Both the position numbers and the translations under genes were made by a program. The notes beneath the pieces were generated by a model. The model saw only the letters and a list, made by a program, of their open reading frames with translations, was not told the origin of the DNA and ran no database searches. A DNA stretch of 64,000 bases from Owenia fusiformis (lineage: Eukaryota > Annelida > Polychaeta > Sabellida > Oweniidae), in assembly GCA_903813345.2 (NCBI GenBank), contig CAIIXF020000001.1, positions 54,021,885-54,085,884 on the forward strand. Direction: 5' to 3'. Shown in pieces: positions 27,092-39,500 of the stretch; within the stretch, counting starts at the first letter, position 1; the number at the start of each line of letters is the position of its first letter.

Positions 27092-30000
27092 ATGGCTAGA
27101 TTTGTTGTTCTGGCGTGTGTTCTGCTTGCTGTGACTATTGAAGCACTGAGTACGGATCAACAGGTAATGTTCTCCAACCATTTTGTGTTTACACAAAAAA
27201 ACAAATGGGATTCTTTTGCCATTATATAGATGCCACAAAATGATGAGAGTCGTTACTATGGTGGTCCAAAAATAGTATACTTTACGTAATTATTATTCCT
27301 TAGACAATAATGTCTTCGTGACGGTGTCATCATTTATAGATTTTCTGACAATGGTGACACGTCTTCATTCACTGTCAATATTTTGGTGATTGTTCTTTTA
27401 TCGACTTAAGGAAGGATATGTGTAAATTAAATGATTCTGTATTTGTATTAAGTGATACTGAGATAATTGTCTGGTAATTTTAACAATTAAAAATGGTCTC
27501 GCCGCATTTTATGAATGGAACATCGTCAATAACATATTTTCAGCCATATCACATTCGATAATCAATTAAATTCTATAATCATCATTGTTTTGTATTCTTA
27601 TCACGAGTGTTAAACAGCATCTACAGAAAATCTAACCTTTCTTTCCAATATAATGAATTGTTTTCTAAAAAAGGATTCACACATTTTGTGTATAGCACGT
27701 TTATGACATGTATGCCCTATAATACAAAAAATACAATTTTTCGAAATTTTTTTACTGAAACAATCTATCGTGGTCTATATGGTATGAATTTTTAAAATGG
27801 TAGTTTCAGTACACTGATAAATCAACTGATGAGGACTGTGCAATGTAGTATTCTATTGTAGTAAATGTGATGGAAGATCGGGATGAGCAATCACTGAGCC
27901 AATTACGTAATTGCTAATTAACAAAGGTCGACTGCGTAAATGTAATTGACTTTGACTGGAAAATAAGAAAATTAAGAAGTATTTTGACTAAAAAAGATAC
28001 ATACATATTGAAAACTGGAAACAAATTTATATTTACACGAATTGAGGATCTGTCATATGAAAAAACGCAACAGAGAAAACCTCAAATGTCAAAAAGCGAC
28101 CGTTTTCTGTTTTATATCCGAAAAACGTTTAAATCATTTTCAAACTACAAAAATGACAGCTTCTAAAACGACCGTTCATAGATTTTCATATTAATTTATA
28201 CTTTATAAATGTGTTTCGTTTGTCGAAACTGTGAAATCCTGAATGATTTTCAGATGATTTCTATGAAATAAAGAATGACTTTCTTAATTTGATGACAATG
28301 AATAATTAAAAGGATCAGTAAAAAATGTTTCGGGTTTTTATAATAAAGTCTAGACAAATGGATTAAAGGAACATGTTCCTAAGATTGGAACCGATTTTAT
28401 CTAATTTGCCCACCTTTGTGTGACTTCTCCCGGTTGGTAATAGTAATATCGTAGACCTTAAATTATTTAATCTTTTCAGTAATTTCATGTGATGTTTTAG
28501 ACCCACTTAAAACAGTTCGTCGAGACTTAAAACCTCACTTGTATTTCATTAGAGAATGGTACAACTTTTAATGAAAATCGTTTTAGTAATTGTTGAGAAT
28601 GGCTTAAAAAAATCTCGGACAAAAGTGGCAGCCGTTTGGAAAATAGGTGAACTTTTGAATCGAAAGTCATATGGGAGTTTCTATAATGAACAAAAATGAA
28701 TTAAAACTTCAATTGTTTATGGCCAGAAAGGTTTCTTAATCGTTCCACTATTGCTGACAGACAGACCAGTGGTTGACTGCAATCATGAGAGGCCATTCTC
28801 TAAGCTCAAAATAAAACCATCTGAAACTTTCTGATCGGACCTTAAGTGCAATACGGTCAATGTCTTTAAGTTTTAATTCACCCCAACATACGTTTAAGTT
28901 TACAGGTTATTAACTGATCAAGCATGCCAACTAAAAATAAATCTTGCAAGTTAAAGCAATACCTGTCATCTTGATGTGTAACAAATATTTAGACATCACA
29001 TTTTTATCTTCTTTACACATGATATATTTTACGTAATTATAGATTTACTTTGCAACACTGGAATTCATTTCATTTCATTTATCGGGTCACCGCTTTATGA
29101 ACACCTCGCATTAACAAACACCATGTGATAGACTCGAAAATATGAATCTGTGAGGAGCGTGAAGCACTTTGACACGTAAAGAATACCATTAATCATGTTA
29201 TCAATTTATATTCGTACTCTTCGACTTGTGGCTTATGCCCCTTGGTGACATCTAGCCTTACTGTAAATCATTCATTTCCCAGTGTTACGAAATCGTTCCC
29301 AAATCGTTACGTACTAGAATATAGAATTTTTGATTGGTGCTAAATTTAGCTGTAGTATGTTTATATACTTGATTGCGATTGATAGTTTATCGTATATTCG
29401 ATATAAATTGATATGTATACATACATGTATACAAGCCACCCACGTCATGAAACTAGATCAATTTCGATTGTACACTCCCCTCTAAATGTTAAAGCCGGAA
29501 GTCCCCATTTTATTATCACAGTGTCAAAGCCTGCATTTGGAGATTTTACCAGACTTTCCGTGGGGGTGTACGTTCAATAAGCTGACGTGAAGTAAGTCTG
29601 TATCTTCAATGGATATGTTAGCATAAGAAATTAGCACAATATCCATTCGGTTCCGTGCCTCTAGTTACCGTGACAACGATTTGTTCACAGAGGAAGAAAA
29701 TAAAAGTACTTTGAAGTCCAGAGGCGCAAGAATTTAATAGTGAATATAAGATAAATATTATTAGAAATGTACTGTTGTTATTCGACGAGTATAACCATAA
29801 TAGACTACCATAATTAGTCGAAGTTGATTAAATATTGCATGCAAATCAAATAATAGAGTGTCTTCTACAATGTACAGAAATAACATATGTAGAGAAGACA
29901 AACTACATGTATGAAAATGTCAACATTTGCTAAATTCTCAAGCCTAAAGTACATGCTGTTTATCGCATCCTACGACCCCTTAAAGTGGTCGTAGAATTCG

Positions 30001-33000
30001 ATAACATGCTATACGTGCTATGGAGAATAGTTTAAGGCAGTCATATTTCTGATTATGGTTACATTCCGACCATACGCGCTTTCATTAAAATATGTTTCCC
30101 CGAAATAAATTTAAGCTTTTAGCACAATAAAAATATCAATCCAACTCTCCAAAAAACCATCGATTGGGATCCCTTGTGGACACATTTCCAAAATGTCGGA
30201 TTTATTTTCTCAAAAGAGGGACCTCCTTTTTATATTTACCATATAAGGAATTTCTTCTGCACTAAAGGGGGGGGGGGGGGGCGCTGTTGAAATGTGGTAA
30301 AGTTGGTAAAATTTGCAATCCTTTGTTTCAACTTAATTTTGGTCACCAGATATCTCCACATCAGACTTTTGACGTATTTTCACATTCATAAGTAAAACTT
30401 ATAAATGTGAAAATACGTCAAAAGTCTGATGTATGCTGTGGTCGATTGCCGTAGTGCGTGTATAGTAATGTAAATGTTCGTTCAATCATCTTCATTTGTC
30501 ATTTGATCATAATAAGTTATAGTTTCCGACAATTGTTTAAGTTCCACAAAGAGAGATTATGAGCCTAGTTACAAAACTGCAAGAACCACGAGTCATGCGA
30601 GGCCTAGTTCACCCTATGCAGACAGAGCCTGTGGGAAATATTGGGTGCGGCGCAAATGAGCGGAGGGTGCGGATCTAACGGTCATTTTTGAATTTAAAAT
30701 TGGGATATTTCTGAAACTAAGCCGTTTTGGGACTTCAAATATACCAAGATATGTGTATTTGACACCAAATATCAATAAAATTGTGAAAATAGTAGTGCAA
30801 TTCATTTTATAGCGACGCAGTATGCCTTAAACATTTCCCAGACCTATATATTTTGAGACTATCCTTTTAATACTGCGTCCACAGCATTCATAAAAAATGG
30901 TGTTCAAGATACACTTCCCATGCAAATTATTTTTGCATCTTAGTCTGGGAGCAAAAGTCCAAATAAGAGGTTCCGTGTCCTTTTTAGAGGCGAGCTAAGC
31001 GACATACATTTTTATGAACTATACGTGATACTTACCAAGAAAAATGATGTTGGCAATTCTGGATCCGCGACGGCGTTGCTATGGTAACCAAGTGAATAAG
31101 CCATGCCCACTTATAGGGTCTCTTTTCAGTGTTTGGCCCCTATCTCCTTCATTATTGCTCAGATTTCGATGAAATTCACAACAAATGGAAGGTAATTGAT
31201 AATGCAATCAAAATATATTAAGTTGGCAATTCTGAATCCGCGGCAGCGTCACTATGGTAACAAAGTAAATATGCCACACCCACTTTTAGGGGCTCTTTTC
31301 AGTGTTTGGCCCATATTTTCGTCATTATTGCTCAGCTTTAATTGAAATTTGCACCAAATGAAAGGTAATAGATAATGCAATCATATATTTTATAAAATAT
31401 GCAATAAGGATGATTTGCATCTTAATTATGACGTCATAACTGTTTGTTCTTGCATATTTTATCTTAATCATGATGTATAACTCTGTGAAATTACTGTCTT
31501 TAAAATGGTCAGTAATGCTTTCAACTAGTTTATTTCTTTTAGTTGAGTTTATATGTTTATTTCATTCATACATTTATGGTCATAGAAAAATTGAATAAAT
31601 GTAATGAAAGATGTCTAATTCAAATAAAAAATGTTCAATTCACACTGTTGCTATGGTAACATCATGTAGCAAAACGATCCGCTGTAAACAAGAATTCTTT
31701 AGGAAATGTTACATTTTGACCAGTTGACTGACATGTATTCTTTTTAATATTTTGATGACAAAATAATCTAATAACTATAGAAAATTATTTAATTTGGATT
31801 GTGTTATATTATTATGTCATAAGGGCAATCATTGATCAGGGGTGCAGCCAGCTTTCAGTCGAGCGGGGGGGGGGGGGGGCGATTGTGGCATAAGCAACCC
31901 AAAAATGTTTTTAAGATGAATTTTACAAAAATTGATGCAACTTCCTTCAAAATTGAGCTAGAAGCTTCAAGTCAAAAGCATTTTAACCCAATAATGACAA
32001 CAGATTGAATGCATTAGTATTTTTTAAAAATAATTTTTATGTTTTTCTAACCTGGGTAGCATAACTAAAATTAGTTTTTGTTCTAGAGGCATCCCAAATA
32101 TGGGACATAGACACAAGTGCGCATGATAACATTTTGGGTTAAGAGGTTATGATTTCGGAATTGTAAAACCTATTTATAATATCATAACTTTTACAAACAT
32201 GTAATTTACACTGTCATTAACTTAAACTTAGTCTTTTTGTTATAATTCAATACTAATTGGCCCCAGTGACATTCAAAAGCACGGCAGTGCCCTCATATGA
32301 TCCGAAAAAGCATCCCAGTGCCCCAAAGTGGCCCCCAAAAGCATTCTAGTGGCCCCTGTTGCCCCTCTAAGCATACTTGCGGCTCCTATGACTCCCAAAA
32401 TCATCCTAGTGGCTCCCAGATGCCCCACAAAGCATCCCAATAGCCCCCAGATGCCCCCCAAAAGCATCATAGTGGCCCCATGTGGTCCTCAAAAGCATCC
32501 TAGTTGTCCCCAGTGGCCCCCAAAAACAAATTAGTGCTGCTATGATCCCTCAAAAGTATCCTAGTACCCCTCTGTGACCCATGACATCAACCCAGTGGCC
32601 CTCTGTGGCCCCAAAACGTTGCCCCGAGAAGCATCTCAGTGGCCCCAAGTGGTCAAAAGCTTCCCAGTTGCCCCCCAGTGACCCCCAAGAAGCATACTAG
32701 TGACACCCAGTGGCCCAAAATAGCATCCAAGTGGCCCCATTATGCCCCCTAAAAGCATCCTAATGGACCCCAAAAGCATCCCATTGGCCTCCAAAAAGCA
32801 TCTCAGTGGCCCCAGGTAGCCTCTAAAAGCACTTCAATCGGCCCTAAAACCATTCTAATGGCCGCCAGTGGCCTCAAAAATCATTCTAGTTGCCCCCAGT
32901 GGCCCCAAAAGCTTCCCATTTCTCCCGCCAGTGGCCCCCAAAATGCATACTAGTGACACCCAGTGCCCCATAAAAGCATCCTAGTAGCCCCCGAAAGCAT

Positions 33001-36000
33001 CCAATTGCCCCCCATGTGATCCCTAAAAGCATCTCAGTGGTCCCAGGAAGCCTCTAAAAGCACTTCAATGGGCCCTAAAACCTATCTAATGGCCCCCAGT
33101 GGCCCAAAAGGCTTCCCATTTACCGCCCCAGTGGCCCCCAAAAAGCATACTAGTGACACCTAGTGGCCCAAAAATCATCCAAGTGGCCCCATTATGCCTC
33201 CTAAAAGCATCCTAGTGGCCCCCGAAAGCATCCTATTTGCCCCCTGTGACCCCGCAAAGCATCTCAGTGGCCCCATGTGGCCTCTAAAAGCACTCCAATG
33301 AGCCCCTGTCGACCCTAAAATCATCTAAGTGGCCCTTAAAAGCATCCTATTGGCCCCAAGTGGCCCCCAAAACCATCCTAGTGGCCCCCTGAAGCCACCA
33401 GAAGCATGCAAATGGCTCCTCATGGCCATCAAAAGCACCCTGGTGGCCCCCTGTGATCCATAAAAGCATCCCGGTGGCCCCCAAGCCCCAAACGTATTCC
33501 AGTGGACCTCCGCGGCCCCCAAATGCATCCTAGTAGACCCCTGTGGTCCAAAAAGAAATTTAAGTGGCCTAGATGGCATCCAAAACATGCAAGTGGCCCT
33601 CAATAGCATGGTAGTGGCCCCCTATGGCCTATGGACTGATATATCAATTTGAGGGACATTGGGCCATTTCCTGTGAAAAAATTCAAAAGATGTCTGCAAA
33701 AAACAAAATGACCTTGAACTTTGGAGAAATCTACTATTCTAGTATCTTCTTTTCTAAGAAATATAAAGTACTAATGATACAGTACAAACATCTTCCAATA
33801 TACTAAAAAAAACGTGCCATATTCGGGACATAGACACTAATGGGTTAAAGCTCTTCTTCTATCTAATGGTTCTATCTAATTGTTTATGGGAGGGGGGGTT
33901 ATATTAATCCAATATGATGTTGCTATGGTAACCAGGTGAATATGCCAGGTGAATCAGAAAATGCATGGATAATGTAGATTAACTGACTGGCTTACTCGTT
34001 AGGGTATCATAGCTGCTTTTGTGATTATTTTCTTGAAATAAGGTAGAATTGCTCAAAATGATTCCAAATTGGTACCTTGTCCTTTGACATTCACAATAAA
34101 ATGAGGCCAAAGCTGAGAAATATGATTGATTCTCATTCCATTTCTTTACAAGTATGAATATCGAAGCGTAAATGCCAAAGAGAAAGGACCAAACACTGTA
34201 AAGAAACCCAGCAAGAAAAGCAAACTTCCATTTAATGAAAATTTCATATACACCAGAGCTATCATGATGACAAAGATAGAAGCAAAACTTTGGAAAAGTC
34301 GTGAAAAATGGGAACGGCATATTCACCTGGTTACCATAGCTAACATAGGCATAGCCAGGGGGTGTAATGAGTGCATCCCCCCCTGTAACCAATAAAAATA
34401 GAACCATTAGATAGAAATAGAGTTTTAAAATGCATTTGACTCGAAGCTTCTAGCTCAGTTTTGAAGGAAGTTGCATCTACTTTTGTAAAATTAAACAAAA
34501 TCTTTAAAAACAATTGTGTCGAACCCCCCCCCCCCCACCACCCCCCCCCCGACTGAGAGCGTGCTGCGCCCCTGATTAACAATTGCCCTTATGACATCAT
34601 AGTATAACACAATCCAAATTAAATAATTTTCTATAGTTATTAGGTTATTTTCTGTCACCAAATTTTAAAAAGAATACATGTCAGTCAAATGGTCAAAATG
34701 TAACATTTCCTAAAGAATTCTCTTGTTTACAGCGGATCGTTTTGCTACTTGCTGTTACCATAGCAACAGCGTTAATTGGACACTTTCATTACATTTATTC
34801 AATGTTTTATGACCATACATGTATGAATGTAATAAACTAATAAACTCAACTAAAAGGAATAAACTAATTAACTGGTTAAAAGCATTATTGACCATTTTAA
34901 AAATAATAATTTCGCAGATTTATATATCATGATTGAAATAAAATACACAAAACAAAGAGTTATGACGTCATAATTAATATGCAAATCACCCTATTTGCAT
35001 ATCTTATAAACTGTATGATTGCTTCATCTATTACCTTTCATTTGGTGCAAATTTCATCGAAATCTGAGCAATAATGATGAAGATATGGGCCAAACACAGA
35101 AAAGAGCCCCTAAAAGTGGGTGTGGCATATTTACTTTGTTACCATAGTAACGCTGCCGCGGATTCAGAATTGCCAACTTAATGTATTTTGATTGCATTAT
35201 CTATTACCTTCCATTTAGTGTGAATTTCATCGAAATCTGAGCAATAATGAAGGAGATAGGGGCCAAACACTGAAAAGAGCCCCTAAAAGTGGGCGTGGCT
35301 TATTCACTTGGTTACCATAGCAACGCCGTCGCGGATTCAGAATTGCCAACATCATTTTTCTTGGTAAGTATCACATATAGTTCATAAAAATATATGTCGC
35401 TTAGCTCGCCTCTAAAAAGGACACGGAATTACCTTTGCTCCCATACTATCTTGGAAGCCAGGCAGTATCTGTGTGATTTTATAAAAATTCGGAAATGTTC
35501 TTCAGATATGAGCTCCCTCTAAATATTGGGTGCGGAGGTACGTTTATGGAGCTCCTCCGCACCCAATATTTAGAGGGGGCACATATCTGAAAAACATTTC
35601 CGAATTTTTATAAAATCACACAGATACTGCCTGGCTTCCAAGATGCAGAAATAATTTGTATAGATAGTGTACCTTGAACACCATTTTTTATGAATGCTGG
35701 GGACTCAGTATTAAAGGATAATTTCAAAATATATAGGTCTGGGAAAGGTTTAAGGCACACTGCGTCGCTATAGAATGAATTGCGCTACTATTTTCACAAT
35801 TGTATTGATATTTGGTGTCAAATACACATATCTTGGTATATTTGAAGTCCCAAAACGGCTTAGTTTCAGAAATATCCCAAATTTAAATTCAAAAATGACC
35901 GTTAGCTCCGCACCCTCCGCTCATTTGCTCCGCACCCAATATTTCCCACAGGCTCTGTCTGCATAGGGTGAACTAGGCCTCGACAAAATGTCAAAGATAT

Positions 36001-36457
36001 TTTTAGATGTCTTTTAAAACTAAAACTGTGAAAAGGATGTCCCATAGAAGTAAAATGCAGCTCGTTTCTTAGGAGATGCCTGTTTAGGATCCAGGCTACT
36101 GGAGATCTTTAGACAGTAAAAGTAAAAATCTCGCCACATTGACTTATTCTGACTGTAGAAGAAAGCCCTCCCATAAACTCCCTCTAAACGCATCTAGAAG
36201 TATCATCATTCAAATCTTACAATAGAAATAAATAATGATACTTTTGAATGTCATTCTTACAGTGCGTTACAACTTTGATATTCTATCAATCAGAGAAAAA
36301 TTGTACAATTGTCGATGAATAATTACATCCTCATCTCCTTAAGCTAGAAAGTAAAATGAAAGAACTGGACGTTAGTTACTTTTAAGTAGAACGATGACAT
36401 CAGACTTTTTGATATCTTAGTAGAACATTGCAAAATAAAAGTAGATTCAGATGTCTC

Positions 36458-36547
<90 letters not shown>

Positions 36548-39500
36548 AATATTCTTAACTGTAATTTGTTTTCCGGGACTGCTTGATAAATCATATCCAT
36601 ACCATTCTAATTGTTTGTTGTATTGTGTCTGATTTCTAAAAAACACTACACTCCAATACTACACGAATTCTTTTTAACTATTTACAAGAATAATGTGACT
36701 ATCCTTACACTACAATAACAAATCAGGTCATCAAAGTATACCTATGACTCAAAAACACCAGAAATTACATTTAAATAATATCTAAACCATAATATCTGAC
36801 CATAGACATTTGGCTTAATTGTCAGTTCGCGAATAAAATAACTATTATACTTTATAAAGTCTTTTGGACTCTATTTTTTCAACAATGAGCAAACCAATGA
36901 CTAACGATCCCTTCACTAATCACCACTAATGACCTCATTACTTGTTGGTTGAACGCAATCGTTCGTTGACCGTAAATTGGCAATCGATTGGCATAGTTAT
37001 TGTACATCCGTTGAGTCCTCGATATCCCACCAGTTCTTAACATTGTTATTTGTTTGACCCAAAATCATTGAAGTCCAGACCATGATCATCATAATTTTTT
37101 TATTTACTTTTTATTTCTGAGTAAAACATGTTATACAATTTTATACAATACAGCGTTATTTTGTTGATTTAAATGAAATATCATTTGAACCAAAAAAGGA
37201 AATATTATTTCGAATTTGACTATTTTGGAGAGCTCATTCTCACGTTTAATAGTTTCATGTAAAAGGTTTGGCCAATTTCGCTGAATATGTCTCCATATGA
37301 CAGAGGTAATATCATGGTTAGGTTGGGCACGTTCCACCCTTGGTATACGCAGCTAACGAAAATTGACCGGTACGGGTCAAAAGCTGGACCGGTACGGGTT
37401 AACGGTTTCATTTGAATTTAAAACAGCCATAACTTGCTCAATATTGACTTCCTCGTGTCTAATTTGAAATATATGATGCCTCCCGATGCTTTTAAGTACC
37501 CCAATTTTTTACAGATTTTTAAACGGACCAAAACTCTCTAAATGCGCATTTATGCTCTTTTCTCTCGAGAACGACTGTCTCATTTTCACGATAACTTTTA
37601 TTTAGTACTTGTAACATATAAGATCTATTTTTCCCCATCAAGGTATGATGTAAATGACATGCTATTTACATCTTGTGAGTTTCAATGACGCTCGTTTGAT
37701 TTTATAAAAAATGCCAAACTTTGTGACAAAGAATTTCATCCTGCTTGCAGCGAGAAGACGGACCGGTTCGGGGCAATAGCATGAACATAATTTAGGAATC
37801 TTTATACATGTGTGTTATTGACCCGAACCGGTCCGTCTTCTCGCTGCAAGCAGGAGGAAATTCTTTGTCACAATGTTTGGCATTTTTTATAAAATCAAAC
37901 GAGCGTCATTGAAACTCACAAGATGTAAATAGCATGTCATTTACATCATACCTTGATGGGGAAAAATAGATCTTATATGTTACAAGTACTAAATAAAAGT
38001 TATCGTGAAAATGAGACAGTCGTTCTCGAGAGAAAAGAGCATAAATGCGCATTTAGAGAGTTTTGGTCCGTTTAAAAATCTGTAAAAAATTGGGGTACTT
38101 AAAACCATTGGGAGGTATCATATATTTCAAATTAGACACGAGGAAGTCAATATTGAGCAAGTTATGGCCGTTTTAAATTCAAATAAAACCGTTAACCCGT
38201 ACCGGTCCAGCTTTTTGACCCGTACCGGTAAATTTTCGTTAGCTGCGTATACCAAGGGTGCGTTCACGATATCCAAATAAACTGTACTGCATGTTATGTT
38301 AGTAGGCGTTCGTTTGAAGACTCGCTGACGAAGGAGAACCGGACAGATGTACACTATTTTTATTTTTATTTATTTTATTTTTTTACAGTACACTATGATG
38401 AATGTTCATTAAACTCGAACACAAAAATCTCATCACTGTTCGGTTCATCGAAACACTAATAATTCAAAAAGAATCCAGCAAAACATATCTAGGGTTGCAT
38501 TTTTGAGTCAAAATGTAGTTTTGAACGAATATTTATCTATTATCTCCTTTCTTTTTCAGAACGGCAAAGTAATGGTTAATTATAAATGGCTAAAAGATCT
38601 AAGAAAACGCAATTTTGACTCTATTGACGGCAGTTCTTCATTTGCTAAGAAGTCATTCGACTCCATTAATGGAGATGCAGGATTTGTAAAGAAATCATTT
38701 GACTCTATAAATGGAGACGCAGGGTTCGCAAAGAAATCATTTGACTCTATAAATGGAGACGCAGGGTTCGCAAAGAAATCATTCGACTCTATTAATGGAG
38801 ATGCAGGGTTTGCAAAGAGATCATTTGACTCTATAAATGGAGACGCAGGGTTTGCAAAGAGATCATTTGACTCTATAAATGGAGACGCAGGGTTCGCAAA
38901 GAAATCGTTCGACTCCATTAATGGAGATGCAGGGTTTGCAAAGAAATCATTTGACTCTATAAATGGAGACGCAGGGTTCGCAAAGAAATCGTTCGACTCT
39001 ATTAATGGAGATGCAGGATTTGCTAAGAAATCATTTGACTCCATAAATGGAGACGCAGGATTTGTTAAAAAGTCTTTTGATTCCATAAATGGTGATGCGG
39101 GGTTTGCAAAGAAATCGTTCGACTCTATTAATGGAGACGCAGGATTTGCTAAGAAATCATTTGACTCCATAAATGGAGACACAGGATTTGTTAAAAAGTC
39201 ATTTGACTCCATAAACGGAAACACGGGCTTTGTCAAGAAATCATTTGACTCCATAAATGGAGACGCAGGATTTGCTAAGAAGTCATTTGACTCCATAAAC
39301 GGAAACACGGGATTTGTCAAGAAATCATTTGACTCTATCAATGGAGACGCAGGATTTGTGAAAAAGTCTTTTGATTCCATAAATGGTGATGCGGGGTTTG
39401 CAAAAAAATCGTTCGATTCTATAAATGGAGACGCAGGATTTGCAAAGAAATCCTTTGACTCTATAAACGGAGACTCGGGCTTTGTAAAGAAATCTTTCGA

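Larger units (their letters stand above)
30610..35970. mobile_element. Foldback element family A, copy 1, split by a nested element
   Basis: Outer parts 30610-30941 and 35448-35970 together match the intact copy at 41764-42613 (about 855 against 850 bp). The ends are CACCCTATGCAGACAGAGCC and its inverse. The central palindrome (GGTGCGGAGG...CCTCCGCACC, about 35525-35575) survives on the right side. Instead of a direct target duplication, the flanks extend the inverted symmetry by 12 bp (CGAGGCCTAGTT and AACTAGGCCTCG). A 63-codon frame in each arm is open in all four arm copies in the window but looks incidental. Confidence 0.85.
27164..38559 (+). other. Intron of the neuropeptide gene, 11.4 kb
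   Basis: 27164 to about 30350 holds nothing recognisable beyond a 15-base G run at 30267. After that come a hairpin, a 5.4-kb nested foldback element, a GA microsatellite and another foldback element. No further coding exon was found, although short phase-0 exons cannot be excluded. Confidence 0.55.

Noticed and set aside
32273-33609. Several 60-94 codon frames across the GGCCCC minisatellite
   Set aside because: They translate the repeat (GATRMLLG-like) and occur on both strands.
36344-36646. Frames of 66 and 100 codons rich in Ser-Leu
   Set aside because: They are translations of the (AG)n microsatellite.
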